Assembly: GCA_903838675.1 (NCBI GenBank)
Contig: CAILZI010000141.1
Location: 1-64,000 of the forward strand
DNA: 64,000 bases
Direction of reading: 5' to 3'
Origin: an uncultured Verrucomicrobiota bacterium
Lineage (GTDB): Bacteria > Verrucomicrobiota > Verrucomicrobiia > Verrucomicrobiales > Verrucomicrobiaceae
The notes under the pieces are model-generated. The model was not told where the DNA came from. It saw nothing but the letters and a program-made list of their open reading frames with translations, and made no database searches. The number at the start of each line of letters is the position of its first letter. The stretch's first letter is position 1. The position numbers were made by a program, and so were the translations under genes. Positions 53,535 through 62,958 of the stretch are shown here, one piece after another.

Positions 53535-53654
53535 GGAGTTGAGCCTAGACGTGGCAATGTCTGCACCTAGAATCAATGCATGATCTGCACAGGATTCAGA
53601 AAGTTCCTTCCCATCGTCCGCAGTCAGCCAGGAATCTCCCGGCACGGATTACGC

Positions 53655-54236
53655 ATGGGCTATATGGCCGGACTCTTCTTGATGCTGGCCGGGTGCAGCT
53701 CGGAAACCCTGAAAGTGGGTCTCTATGACGGCACCACCGGCAAGACCACCACCATCGTTTACTCAAAGCATTACGACAACGGCGTCTGGTTGCTGAAGGA
53801 CAGGCTGGGCCTCGTGGTCAGGGTGGAGCAGGAGAAAAAGAAGATCCCTTTCACTCACGCCTCAGCACAGGCGTTCAGATCATTCGTGCCGGAGGATACT
53901 CTCACCACAGGCAAGGTGTCGATCACGCTTTGGAACTTCGACTCCGTGCCGCATCAGGTAAGGTTCAAACGCATGGTCGTTCGCAGCGGCGAGATGGATT
54001 TCCAAAATCACGTGATCACCGCTCCAGCGCATGAGCAGTCGGAAATAGCCGCCGGCCATGTCCCCATTTTCAACTACGGCAAATCGATTCCGCTGACGCT
54101 CGAGGTGGAAGTGGCAGGAAAGCCGTTCCGCATCAAGCTCGAACTGCCACGACGTACCAAGCCGCAGTTGAAACAGTACTCTTCACTGGGAGCCGTTCGC
54201 CCCTACCCTTGGGGCGCGCGCAGCGTCAAGGGCTGA
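53655..54236 (+). CDS. Hypothetical lipoprotein
   Basis: A 193-residue protein. The ATG at 53655 starts a lipoprotein signal MGYMAGLFLMLAGC with the lipid-anchored Cys at residue 14; an upstream ATG at 53580 would bury it behind 25 residues. The mature region begins SSETLKVGLYDGTTGKTTTI and is strand-rich, with KVSITLWNFDSVPHQVRFKR in the middle. No family recognised. It overlaps the convergent HD-hydrolase gene by 11 bases at its 3' end. Confidence 0.6.
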   Translation: MGYMAGLFLMLAGCSSETLKVGLYDGTTGKTTTIVYSKHYDNGVWLLKDRLGLVVRVEQEKKKIPFTHASAQAFRSFVPEDTLTTGKVSITLWNFDSVPHQVRFKRMVVRSGEMDFQNHVITAPAHEQSEIAAGHVPIFNYGKSIPLTLEVEVAGKPFRIKLELPRRTKPQLKQYSSLGAVRPYPWGARSVKG

Positions 54237-54852
54237 GCCGCTTCACGAAACCGATCAACGCCCGCAGATTCTCCCGCGCCAGTCTGTCGAAGTGTTCTCG
54301 CGCACACGCAGTGAGGTAGATCTGCTCACGGTTTAAAAAGGCCGTCAGGATTTCAGCGCGCTTCTCCACGTACATCTCTTCTGGCACCCACGCATACTCC
54401 TGCCGGATCTGCCGCTCATATTCCCGCACGCGCTCCATCGGCTGGGCAAAAATCGCGAGATCAATGTCGATGATCCAGGCATCATCCGGGCCTTCTTCAG
54501 GCTGGTGTGACTCGGTCAGCATGATGAGCCGTGCCACCTCGTGCGCCAACTCAGTATCGCCGAGTGCCTCCAGCGCCATCTGCGCGCTGAGTTCTTCGTT
54601 TTCGCTGCCTTGCGGGTCATACACCGCATCGTGAAACCACAGGGCCATTTCGATGAGGTCCGGCTTCGCGATCAAACCGGCCCTTTTGGCGTTATCCAAG
54701 ATGAGCAGGCATTCTTCGAGGTGCTGAAGCGTGTGGTAGGCACGCTGCGGCTCTGCATAGCATTCCAGCAATCGCGCATGCCAGGCCGAGGCTTCGCCCG
54801 ACAACCGCAGGCGTCTCCAAAGTGCCTCAAAGGGTTCTTTCAAAGTCATCAT
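54226..54852 (-). CDS. HD-domain-like metal-dependent phosphohydrolase
   Basis: A 208-residue protein of the HD superfamily. The His residues are visible in AYHTLQHLEECLLIL and the HD pair in MALWFHDAVYDPQG, with later metal-binding candidates in LTESHQPEEGPDDAW and DIDLAIFAQP. This group of small predicted metal-dependent HD proteins has unknown substrate; nucleotides are possible. The long helical C-terminus (YERQIRQEYAWVPEEMY) is typical of the family. It is convergent with the lipoprotein gene. Confidence 0.85.
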   Translation of the reverse strand: MMTLKEPFEALWRRLRLSGEASAWHARLLECYAEPQRAYHTLQHLEECLLILDNAKRAGLIAKPDLIEMALWFHDAVYDPQGSENEELSAQMALEALGDTELAHEVARLIMLTESHQPEEGPDDAWIIDIDLAIFAQPMERVREYERQIRQEYAWVPEEMYVEKRAEILTAFLNREQIYLTACAREHFDRLARENLRALIGFVKRLSP

Positions 54853-54981
54853 GAGGTGGAAACAGTTTGGGACAGGTGGCCTTGATTGCCAGGTGAAGCT
54901 TCGGGTCCTGACTTATTCACAGCAATCAGGCCACCCCCGCGCTTGAATCCAGATCGCAGCACGGTATCGCTGAGTGAACAC

Positions 54982-55863
54982 ATGGATTGCCGCCAAACTG
55001 AAATCGTCTCCAGCCTGATGACCTCGTATCACGAGGTGGGCGGGATCAACCATGTCGATTGCGGCAATCTGCCCTCAAAACGCGCCATCGCCACGCTGTG
55101 CGAGGATCTGCTGCACCTGCTCTTTCCCGGCTTCTTTTCTGACGAAGCCGTGTCTTCCCAGGAGCTGGAGCTGATGACGAATGAACTCGTCGCCAGCATC
55201 CGTGAGCGCCTCAATGTGGAGGTGCGCCGCAGCCTGCGGCTCAATGGTAATCAGGAGAATCGTGATGCGGAAGCGGCCGACGTGGTGTGCAGTTTCTTGA
55301 TGGGCCTCGCCGAAGTGCGCGCCCTGCTGCAAACCGATGTCGAAGCCGCGTTTGCCGGTGATCCGGCGGCGCGCAGCGTGGAGGAAATCATCCTCGCTTA
55401 TCCCGGACTCGAAGCCATCGCGATTCAGCGCACGGCCCATGTCCTATACCGAAAGAACGTGCCGGTGATCCCCCGCATGATGACGGAATGGGCGCATAGC
55501 TGCACCGGCATCGACATTCATCCCGGCGCTGAGATCGGCACGCATTTCTTCATCGACCACGGCACCGGCGTGGTGATCGGTGAGACGGCGCAGTTGGGAA
55601 ATCACGTGAAGCTGTATCAAGGCGTCGGCCTCGTGGCACGCTCTCTTGCGGCAGGCCAGGCTCTGCGTGGCAAGAAGCGCCATCCCACGCTCGAAGACCA
55701 CGTCACCGTGTATGCCAATGCGACGATTGTCGGCGGGGACACGATCATTGGTGCGCGCAGCACCATCGGCGCAAACGTATTCATCCTCGAATCCGTGGCA
55801 CCCGACATGCTCTACGCTCTGGGTGAACAGGAACACAAGGTGCAGGTCAAAAAGAAGAAGTGA
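54982..55863 (+). CDS. Serine O-acetyltransferase (CysE/EpsC type)
   Basis: A 293-residue enzyme that acetylates serine for cysteine synthesis. The N-terminal helical domain (MDCRQTEIVSSLMTSYHEVG) is longer than in short CysE and suits the EpsC type. The left-handed beta-helix begins near residue 190: TGIDIHPGAEIGTHFFIDHGTGVVIGETAQLG, with the catalytic His in I-D-H-G-T-G, and HPTLEDHVTVYANATIVGGDT. The ATG at 54982 is preferred; an earlier in-frame ATG (54886) lacks family resemblance. It overlaps a GTG at 55860 of the next gene; the ATG at 55866 is used there. Confidence 0.9.
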   Translation: MDCRQTEIVSSLMTSYHEVGGINHVDCGNLPSKRAIATLCEDLLHLLFPGFFSDEAVSSQELELMTNELVASIRERLNVEVRRSLRLNGNQENRDAEAADVVCSFLMGLAEVRALLQTDVEAAFAGDPAARSVEEIILAYPGLEAIAIQRTAHVLYRKNVPVIPRMMTEWAHSCTGIDIHPGAEIGTHFFIDHGTGVVIGETAQLGNHVKLYQGVGLVARSLAAGQALRGKKRHPTLEDHVTVYANATIVGGDTIIGARSTIGANVFILESVAPDMLYALGEQEHKVQVKKKK

Positions 55864-55865
55864 GC

Positions 55866-56492
55866 ATGCTCAATCTCTCCCAGCTGAATTTTGATTTCTC
55901 CGCGCTGCCGCACTGGGTGCCTTTTCGCAAGGTGCGTGACCTGACGCCCGCACCTCAGGCCGAGGCCTCGGCGGAAGAAACCGTCCCCGATGGACGGGAT
56001 GCGGAACTTGAGGAGCAGACGCGGGCCATGCTGCTGGCGCTGGACCTGCCGGGCGGAGCCAAACTCGTCACGGTGGCGTGGAATGCACGCCTGCGCAGCA
56101 CGGCGGGCTATGCGCGCTATCCGGGCTGGGCCATTGAGCTGAACCCACGGCTGCGTGAGTTTGAAGGTCAGGTGGAGCGTACCTTGAAGCATGAGCTGGC
56201 ACATTTGATCGCCTACCATCGCAGCGGCCGAAAGCGTATCGAGCCGCATGGCCGCGAATGGCGTCAGGCCTGTGCGGATCTCGGCATCGCCGGTGAAAAA
56301 GCCCACCACCGCCTGCCGCTGCCGCGCAATGAAGTCGAGCGCAAGCTGACCTACGCCTGTCCCGCCTGCCAGACCAGAGTGCAGCGCGTGCGCAAGTTCC
56401 GCCGTCCCACCGCCTGTCTGCACTGTTGCCGGCTGCATGCGGGTGGCAAGTATGACGGACGCTTTCGTCTCGTGCTGATGACCGGAAATTAG
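55866..56492 (+). CDS. SprT-like zinc metallopeptidase family protein
   Basis: A 208-residue protein. The catalytic-type zinc site HELAHLIAYH is at residues 109-118, followed by a third ligand in PHGREW. A C-terminal zinc ribbon is formed by YACPACQTRV and ACLHCCRLHAGGKYD. This matches SprT/SprT-like domains (the bacterial relatives of Spartan, a DNA-protein crosslink protease), although bacterial activity is not established. It begins 2 bases after the serine acetyltransferase stop. Confidence 0.88.
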   Translation: MLNLSQLNFDFSALPHWVPFRKVRDLTPAPQAEASAEETVPDGRDAELEEQTRAMLLALDLPGGAKLVTVAWNARLRSTAGYARYPGWAIELNPRLREFEGQVERTLKHELAHLIAYHRSGRKRIEPHGREWRQACADLGIAGEKAHHRLPLPRNEVERKLTYACPACQTRVQRVRKFRRPTACLHCCRLHAGGKYDGRFRLVLMTGN

Positions 56493-56597
56493 TTGGTTGG
56501 GAGCACGTCTTTTCGCCAAACTCGGACGTCTGAGCTGCGTTTATACTTGACCTAGGTGCTCCCACCCGCTGGTTTAGCGCCACTCCACCCTCTCGTC

Positions 56598-58949
56598 ATG
56601 AACACCGCCTTGCGTTTCCTTTCTCTTGCTTCCTTCTGCCTGTTCACAGCTGCAAGCGCCAGTGCGCAGCTCGCGGAAGAATTCCACACTTGGACGAACA
56701 CTTCCGGCAAGCAGGTGGAGGCGGCTTTGGTTTCGGTCGATGCCGTCGCAAAAATGCTGAAGATCAAGACGAAGGACGGGACCGAGTACGACGTGCCCAT
56801 TGCCAAGCTAAGCCCTGCCGACTTTGAATACGCAAAGGCGCGCTATGCCGCGATGCAGGCCGCCCCGCCGGCCACACCCGCTGTGGCGATGCCTGCGACT
56901 CCAGCGGGGACTCCCCCTGCAACGCCCCCTGCCAACGCGCCCAAGGGAGGTGCCAAAACCGCCGCTGTTGTGAAAAAGCCTGCGCCTCCGAGGCCTGCGA
57001 TCACGGTGGTTCCTGTGTCGAAATTCAAGGCCCCCTCGACCAACGATTACCTCAGTGGCATCGCCAAGGTGCGTCCCCGCCTGATTCACAACGCGGCTGG
57101 CTGGGCGGCGCTTAAAGCTCAAGTCGCGTTGGACCCGGTGCTGACGAAAATCATGGCGGACATGAAAGCTTCCGGGGAAGATCTGTTGAATGACCCGGAG
57201 CTGACACGCATCAACGGCGAGACCGGCGGTGAAGGGCCGAAGGCCGTTTATCGCATGGGCCTCCTCGGTGCCCTGCATTACGGCGATGGAGACCTCAAAT
57301 GGCAGGAGCGTGGGGCGCGTGAACTCATCGCCCTGACAGACAAAGTGTCATTCCGCGACTGGCACCCTGATCTCATGGACAATTTGACCGACTTGGTGGT
57401 GGCTGCTTCGCTTGGGTATGACTGGTTCCGTGCCGGATTGAACGCTGAGCAAGCCGTCGTCATCCGCACTTTCCTTGCTGAGAAAGGCATCATGGCTCTG
57501 ATCGCTCATCTTGAGGGTGAAGAAATCCCTGAGAGCGCCAAAGGGCAGTCCGGCGGCCAGACTGGAACGAAATCGAAGCCCGTCCCTGCGAAGGTTCCAC
57601 CGAGGCCCCAGGCAAAATCGGATGTGGGCAAACTGCTGCCAGACAGCAAGCAGATGGCTGCTGCCTCGGCGCTGCTGCTCTCCGCCATCTGCCTTGCGGA
57701 TGAGGAGCCAGGCATCGCCAAAAAAGCGGCGGAGGCGGCCGCAAAGATCTTCGGCAAAGGCATCGTCCGCTTTGCACCGGCGGGTGTCTGGCCCGAAGGC
57801 CTGCAGGCCGGTGAAGCGGTGATGGATTACGTCGCGATGCTCTCAGAGTCCCTCAAGGCTGCCACGGCCACGGCCACTGCCCCTGGACGCGATCTCAACA
57901 TCAGCCTGCTGGAAGGCATTCCGCAGTTCGGTGTCGCCCGCATGCACATGATGGGCCCCAGCGGTCAGACTTTCAATTTTGGCGACTCCAAAGGTGCTGC
58001 ATCCAGCCGTCCGTGGGTCGCCACCTGGCTGTGTGGCATCGCAGGAAATCCTGGCATCCGCGCCGTTGCCGCCACAGGCAAGCAGCCGGTGACCGCCTCC
58101 TATTTTGGCCAGGTCGGCAACTTCATCTACTACAACCCGCATGCCGCCGGAGATGGCACCGCAGACTCATTGGACTACGCACAGCCCGGCGGCTTTGTGG
58201 CCACCTCGCGCTCCGGCTGGGAGAAGACGGATTACTTCATCGCCGTCAAAGGCGGCGAGAACGAAGACACAACGGCACAGCTCGACATTGGCAGCTTTGT
58301 GCTGGAGGCCGGCGGGCAGCGCTGGGGCCTCGAACTGGGTGCTGAAAATGACAAAGCTCCCGGCTTTGAAGTCAAACCCGGTGCGGACCGCGCCAAGCGC
58401 TTTGATCTCTACCTCGAAAACACGCTGGGTCAGAACACGCTCGTCATTGATGGCAATCAGCAGGAATTCGACGCCAAAGCTGCGGTGTTGCTCGGTGCTT
58501 CGACACCGGAGCGCGGTCTCGCCGTGGTGGACATGACCAAGGCCTACTCCAAGCCTGCGAAGGATGTTCATCGTGGAGTCATGGTCGTGCGCGGGGCGAA
58601 GCCCTACATCGTGGTGCAGGATGACCTCCTCATGAAAAACACGGGCAGCATCGTCTGGAGCATGCACACCAAGGCAGAGATCAGCGCCACCGGCACCACC
58701 GCCAAACTTTCGCTCGGCGGCAAGACCCTCGTCGCCACGATTGTTTCACCCGCCTCGGCCACCTTCAGCTCTGCTGAACCGCCCGTGGCCGTCGGTGAGC
58801 AAGTCCGTGACCTGGTCAAGGAAGGTATTCGTGTGCTCAAGGCCTCCATCGATGGTGTCAAAGGTCCCCAAAGCCTCTGCATCACGTTTGCCCTTGATGA
58901 ACCGGCAGCGCATACCGCCACACCGGTGGCGACGTGGGTGAAGAAGTGA
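56598..58949 (+). CDS. SHD1 domain plus heparinase II/III-like protein
   Basis: A 783-residue exported protein. Signal peptide MNTALRFLSLASFCLFTAAS with AQL cleavage. Residues 25-90 are an SHD1-like domain (HTWTNTSGKQVEAALVSVDA and IKTKDGTEYDVPIAKLSPAD), common in PVC proteins. A Pro/Ala-rich linker follows at 95-145. The helical toroid has YRMGLLGALHYGDGDLKWQE and DWHPDLMDNLTDLVVAASLGYDW. The C-terminal beta-sandwich has NFGDSKGAASSRPWVATWL, GFVATSRSGWEKTDYFIAVKGGE and LVIDGNQQEFDA, typical of heparinase II/III and alginate lyases. It is likely a polysaccharide lyase. Confidence 0.82.
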   Translation: MNTALRFLSLASFCLFTAASASAQLAEEFHTWTNTSGKQVEAALVSVDAVAKMLKIKTKDGTEYDVPIAKLSPADFEYAKARYAAMQAAPPATPAVAMPATPAGTPPATPPANAPKGGAKTAAVVKKPAPPRPAITVVPVSKFKAPSTNDYLSGIAKVRPRLIHNAAGWAALKAQVALDPVLTKIMADMKASGEDLLNDPELTRINGETGGEGPKAVYRMGLLGALHYGDGDLKWQERGARELIALTDKVSFRDWHPDLMDNLTDLVVAASLGYDWFRAGLNAEQAVVIRTFLAEKGIMALIAHLEGEEIPESAKGQSGGQTGTKSKPVPAKVPPRPQAKSDVGKLLPDSKQMAAASALLLSAICLADEEPGIAKKAAEAAAKIFGKGIVRFAPAGVWPEGLQAGEAVMDYVAMLSESLKAATATATAPGRDLNISLLEGIPQFGVARMHMMGPSGQTFNFGDSKGAASSRPWVATWLCGIAGNPGIRAVAATGKQPVTASYFGQVGNFIYYNPHAAGDGTADSLDYAQPGGFVATSRSGWEKTDYFIAVKGGENEDTTAQLDIGSFVLEAGGQRWGLELGAENDKAPGFEVKPGADRAKRFDLYLENTLGQNTLVIDGNQQEFDAKAAVLLGASTPERGLAVVDMTKAYSKPAKDVHRGVMVVRGAKPYIVVQDDLLMKNTGSIVWSMHTKAEISATGTTAKLSLGGKTLVATIVSPASATFSSAEPPVAVGEQVRDLVKEGIRVLKASIDGVKGPQSLCITFALDEPAAHTATPVATWVKK

Positions 58950-59846
58950 TCACGCCCGCGGGTGCGCGGCCTCATAGACTTCCTTCATGCGCTGCGTGGA
59001 AACGTGCGTGTAGATCTGCGTCGTCGAAAGGCTCGCATGACCCAGCAGTTCCTGCACGCTGCGCAGATCCGCGCCATTGTTCAGCAGGTGCGTGGCAAAA
59101 CTGTGGCGCAGCTTGTGCGGTGTGAGGTGGACCGGCAGGCCGGAGGCACGCCAGTATTTCATGATCACATCGTCCACCGCCTGGCCGGTGATGCGGGTGC
59201 CCAGCTTGCTGCGAAACAGCGCCCCGTCATGCACGCCCGCTTTTGCACGGTAGCGCTGAACCGCCTCCAGCGCCGCCGTGCCCACCGGACAGAGCCGCTC
59301 CTTCTTCCCTTTGCCAAACACGCGCACGGTTTCGGTGTAGGTGTCGATGTCCGCCACGTTCAGCGCCACCAGTTCGCTCAGACGCATGCCAGTGCTGTAA
59401 AACAGCTCCAGGATTGCGGTGTCTCGCTCCGGCGCCCACACGGCGTCGCGTTTGGATTTTTCCATGGAAAGTGGCAGCGCCAGCATGGCCTCCACCTGCG
59501 TCACCGTGAGCACCACGGGCAGCTTCTTCTCGCGCTTGGGCAGCTGTACCTCCAGCAGTGGATTGGCTTTCCAGCCGCGTCGGCGCGTGAGCCATTTGAA
59601 AAAACTGCGCAGCGCTGCGAACTGCAGCCGGATCGTCGCCCGGCCGCGTTCGCGCTTCATCAGGTCAAACAAGAACGCACGGAAGTCATCGGCGGTGAGC
59701 TCGCTCCAGCCCTTGAAAGGCGTGCGCCATTCGCGGAACTGCCGCAGGGCCAGTTCGTAGTTTGCCAGCGTTCGTTCCGAGGAGCGGCGTTCCACCTCCA
59801 TGAACTCCAGAAAGTCGGTGGCGAGCTTGTCCTCCATGGCGTTCAT
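58950..59846 (-). CDS. Tyrosine recombinase (XerC/XerD-like)
   Basis: A 298-residue site-specific recombinase. The catalytic residues appear in order: Arg in STGMRLSELVAL, Lys in VFGKGKKERLCP, His-x-x-Arg in PHKLRHSFATHLL, His in LLGHASLSTTQ, and Tyr in IYTHVS. The SAM-like N-terminal domain (SSERTLANYELALRQFREW) is normal. This suits chromosome dimer resolution (XerC/XerD) rather than a phage integrase. It starts 2 bases after the stop of the rhomboid-like gene (TGA-GG-ATG), so the two are coupled. No dif site was looked for successfully. Confidence 0.9.
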   Translation of the reverse strand: MNAMEDKLATDFLEFMEVERRSSERTLANYELALRQFREWRTPFKGWSELTADDFRAFLFDLMKRERGRATIRLQFAALRSFFKWLTRRRGWKANPLLEVQLPKREKKLPVVLTVTQVEAMLALPLSMEKSKRDAVWAPERDTAILELFYSTGMRLSELVALNVADIDTYTETVRVFGKGKKERLCPVGTAALEAVQRYRAKAGVHDGALFRSKLGTRITGQAVDDVIMKYWRASGLPVHLTPHKLRHSFATHLLNNGADLRSVQELLGHASLSTTQIYTHVSTQRMKEVYEAAHPRA

Positions 59847-59848
59847 CC

Positions 59849-60631
59849 TCAGGTCCTTTTTGCGCGGCACACGCTGCAGATTTCATCGCCGGAATCCAGC
59901 ACTCGGAATTCCAGATGCGCATCATCCAGCTCCGTCTTTTTGCAGACCGAGCATTGGTGGAAAAAGGTGCCCTGTGGGAGCTGGGCGGATTCAAACCGCC
60001 CACGGCGTGAGGCGACCTGGGCCATGCGCGCCCGTTCGCTGAGGAATCCCGGGCCAAACGCGATGAAAAAGTTCAGGTGCCCCAGCAGCACCGGAAACAG
60101 CAGCGCAGGCTCACGCATCACCAGAAAGGCCGTCATGCCCGCGCTCAAGGCCGCCACCCATTTCATTTTGATCGGCAGGATGAAGTAGATGTAGATCTCC
60201 TCATTCGGAAACAGGCTGGCAAAGGCAAACAGCAGTGTTTGATACAGAAACATTCCCGGTGCCGGCCAGTGAAACACCAGCGTTCCCACGGTGACGGCAA
60301 ACATCCAGCCGAAGATGTAGAGGTTGACGCGAAACGCACCCCAGGCCGATTCCAAACCGCGGCCAATCCACATGATGAACATCGTGCCGATCAGCGCCCA
60401 GATCAGCGAAAAATTCCCGGGGATGAACACATGCGTGAACAGCCGCCAGACCTCGCCGTGCATCAGTCGTACCGGATTCAGCTCTAGAAATTGCAAATAG
60501 GCCGCCGCGCCTTCAGGCGACATCACCATGACCATGAAAAGCACCAGCAGTTGGAACAGGGCGATGACCTGCACCAGGCCGGGAATGGCGAAACGGCCGA
60601 ATTTGGACTCTAATTTGGGGATGATGGACAT
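59849..60631 (-). CDS. Rhomboid-like membrane protein with C-terminal zinc finger
   Basis: A 260-residue protein with five or six membrane helices (VIALFQLLVLFMVMVMS, VWRLFTHVFIPGNFSLIWALIG, LYIFGWMFAVTVGTLVFHW and others). The W-R-x-x-T-H-x-F-x-P motif near residue 63 is the rhomboid/derlin L1-like signature. The catalytic GxSx and His of active rhomboids are not evident, so it may be a pseudoprotease. The C-terminus is soluble with paired cysteines (QCSVCKKTELDDA and EICSVCRAK), a likely zinc ribbon. Immediately followed by the XerC/D gene with coupling. Confidence 0.8.
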   Translation of the reverse strand: MSIIPKLESKFGRFAIPGLVQVIALFQLLVLFMVMVMSPEGAAAYLQFLELNPVRLMHGEVWRLFTHVFIPGNFSLIWALIGTMFIMWIGRGLESAWGAFRVNLYIFGWMFAVTVGTLVFHWPAPGMFLYQTLLFAFASLFPNEEIYIYFILPIKMKWVAALSAGMTAFLVMREPALLFPVLLGHLNFFIAFGPGFLSERARMAQVASRRGRFESAQLPQGTFFHQCSVCKKTELDDAHLEFRVLDSGDEICSVCRAKRT

Positions 60632-60655
60632 GTCGGGTGCGTTGGTAGTCCGGTT

Positions 60656-62326
60656 TCAGCCGGGAGCCAAGAAAAGAACGAATGTCACACACAGCGCGGC
60701 GAGCCAATCGCGCGCACCGAAGCGATCTCCGTCACCCGTGAAGCGCAGCAGCTTGAACAACGCGCCCGTCGGGCAGCCGTAGCGGCAGTAGGCCAGCGGG
60801 GTGAAAAGGGACAGCAGCAGGCCGAGGGTGGCGATGGCGATGCTCGCCCAGCCAGCCACGCGAAACAGATACGCATCAAAAGGCTCCAGCGCGTTTAAAT
60901 TGACCGGCAGCGCAAAGGCCACGCTGAACAATACCAAAGCGAGCAGCACGAAGGGCAGTTTGGACAGCAGCGCATCGAGTGCTTTCGAGGGCGACCACTG
61001 CCACGGCAGCCGCCGCATCACCAGCTGCTGCAAGGCACCGTGCGGGCAGATGTGGTGGCAGTAGAGCTGCTTGCTGGTGCACACCGGTCCCAGCAGCGCC
61101 ACCGCAGCGAGCAGCACCAGGCCCTGCGCATTGCGCCAGGGCGTACCATGCGCAGCCCAGCCAGCGAGCAGTCCTTGGGACAGCATTTCTCCCGCAATGA
61201 ACCCGCCATAGATCACCAGCAGCACATGGTGCAGGTGGCGGCACCACGCCCGGCCCCGCAGCGGTGTGAAGGCCATCAGCAGCGCCGCCAGCAGGATCGC
61301 CACATGTCCGGTGTCCTGCCACCGCCAGCGAATCTGCTGCCACCAGCCACGCTTGGACTCCTGTTCATGGAGCAGTGACTCAGCACGCACCCGCACACCT
61401 TCGGCAACGCCGTAGCTCGTCTGCGTTGCCCCGGAAACGCCTTCGATGCCTGCAGCATTGAAGTCGATGTGCGCGATCTTCTCCGTCGTCATGCCATCAA
61501 ACGTTTTCAAAAACGCCGGATCGCCAGTGACGTAGCCCACGTACTGCTCCGTGTCATAACTCCGTCGCAGGGCGATGCCACGCAGCGTCGAACCGCTGGC
61601 ATCCATCAGCATGAAGGTGTCGCTTGGTCCCTTGTAACCAATGGTGCCATCCGCAGCCGGCGCGGTGCGCACTGCCAAGGCGACCACCGCACCTTTCTCA
61701 TCGAGCACTTCCTGTGAACCAGCATGCTGCTTGGATTCGCGCAGTTTCATCGCGCGCGGTTCGAGCTTCCTGACCTCATCCAGCGTGATCGCATCCGGAA
61801 ACCGCAGCGATGTCGTCGCACTTTTGCCCAGTCGGCGCAGTACGCCTTCGGCAATGGCGCTGCTGGTCAGAGTCGCCCCTGAAACGGCCTGCGGCTGCAG
61901 GTTCGCGAGTTCTGCCGGTTTCTTGTCAGTGAACTGCTTGAAGAACGACCGTTCCCGCACCACCTCGGCCAGATGATCCGTCGTGTCGCCGCTGCTCAGA
62001 ATGCGCAGCCCCAGGACTTTGCCACGTGCATCGAGCGCGATGAGCGTGTTCGTTGGTCCCGAGTAGCCGATGATGTCATCCGCCTCCGGTGAAGTCTGCA
62101 GGACATGGCCAAGTGTGATGCCCGAGGCGTCTTTGACGACCTGCATGCCGTTTTGAGGTGTCAGAGCTGCAGCGGCTGGAAAAAAATCCCGCACCCGCTC
62201 CACCGTCAATGCCACCGCCGTCGCCGGGTGGGAACGCCGGATGGCAAACACCGTTAGCCCCAGCAACGCCACACGCCAGAGGCGCAGAGCGAGGGATTTC
62301 CAGCTGCGAGGAAGTGGCATCGGCAT
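60656..62326 (-). CDS. FMN-binding, NapH/NosR-like membrane redox protein
   Basis: A 556-residue membrane protein. Two periplasmic FMN-binding modules carry the flavinylation motif SGATLTS (residues 149-155) and SGATQTS (298-304), where the Thr is the usual covalent FMN site. They resemble RnfG/NosR modules. After residue 330 there are about six membrane helices with two Cys-rich loops, LYCHHICPHGALQQ and YCRYGCPTGALF, as in the NapH/NosR cluster regions. It would carry electrons across the inner membrane between a quinol or ferredoxin side and FMN. An ApbE flavin transferase would be needed; none is near. The start is uncertain: 62341 (TTG), 62326 (ATG) or 62320 (ATG). Confidence 0.82.
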   Translation of the reverse strand: MPMPLPRSWKSLALRLWRVALLGLTVFAIRRSHPATAVALTVERVRDFFPAAAALTPQNGMQVVKDASGITLGHVLQTSPEADDIIGYSGPTNTLIALDARGKVLGLRILSSGDTTDHLAEVVRERSFFKQFTDKKPAELANLQPQAVSGATLTSSAIAEGVLRRLGKSATTSLRFPDAITLDEVRKLEPRAMKLRESKQHAGSQEVLDEKGAVVALAVRTAPAADGTIGYKGPSDTFMLMDASGSTLRGIALRRSYDTEQYVGYVTGDPAFLKTFDGMTTEKIAHIDFNAAGIEGVSGATQTSYGVAEGVRVRAESLLHEQESKRGWWQQIRWRWQDTGHVAILLAALLMAFTPLRGRAWCRHLHHVLLVIYGGFIAGEMLSQGLLAGWAAHGTPWRNAQGLVLLAAVALLGPVCTSKQLYCHHICPHGALQQLVMRRLPWQWSPSKALDALLSKLPFVLLALVLFSVAFALPVNLNALEPFDAYLFRVAGWASIAIATLGLLLSLFTPLAYCRYGCPTGALFKLLRFTGDGDRFGARDWLAALCVTFVLFLAPG

Positions 62327-62475
62327 GCAGAGGGTCAACAAATAGCAGTCGTAAAACGAAAGTCACCCTGAAGACCTGCATGACAGCTTTGATAAAACCG
62401 GTCGGGCAGGAAACAGTTGAAGAGATGGCAGCCTGTGGAATGTTAGTTGCTTGTTACGTCAGGAGATTCTGTTGC

Positions 62476-62958
62476 ATGAAACGCGCTCATAGCATGCTGG
62501 TCCTGCTTCTGCTGCTCGCCTACACGGGTACAGCGACTTCGATCATGCCTGCGGTGTTTGCTGCATTGGCAGTGCTGGATGGCAGCCATCGTGTCATGAT
62601 CTGCCGGACCGAGCAGGGCACGGAAGTGCGCCTGCATCACCATGAAAACGATTACACGCCGGAAGTGTGTGACCATGCCGGGATCCTGGCAAAATTGGTC
62701 GTCAGTTTCTGTCGTCCGGCTGCTGAGGGAGACCACAGCCTGACCACCAACCAGGTGACGGGCACGCTGACGAATCCCGGCGATGAAGCGAAACGATTCA
62801 TCAAGGACAAGCCATGCGGCAGCCTTGAGGCGGTGAATTTTGACAACCGGTACTCGAGCGTGACCCTGAAGGTGGTTTTCAAGGCGTCTCACCGGGTTGT
62901 TCAGGACAGCAGCGGCGCGGCCTTGCGAGAGATTGCCACCGTACGAATGTTGATTTGA
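62476..62958 (+). CDS. Hypothetical exported protein
   Basis: A 160-residue protein with a signal peptide (MKRAHSMLVLLLLLAYTGTA) and an AGGAG site 10 bases before the ATG at 62476. Its mature part contains VRLHHHENDYTPEVCDHAGI and SFCRPAAEGDHS, with a cluster of His and Cys residues that could bind metal. The C-terminal half (KPCGSLEAVNFDNRYSSVTL) looks like a strand-rich domain. No family recognised. It is divergent from the FMN protein gene and upstream of the YceI gene. Confidence 0.6.
   Translation: MKRAHSMLVLLLLLAYTGTATSIMPAVFAALAVLDGSHRVMICRTEQGTEVRLHHHENDYTPEVCDHAGILAKLVVSFCRPAAEGDHSLTTNQVTGTLTNPGDEAKRFIKDKPCGSLEAVNFDNRYSSVTLKVVFKASHRVVQDSSGAALREIATVRMLI

Noticed and set aside
56498..56564. 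Dyad TGGGAGCAC / GTGCTCCCA between the SprT-like and heparinase genes
   Set aside because: Perfect 9-bp arms but 49 bases apart and without a T run; too weak to call a terminator or operator.
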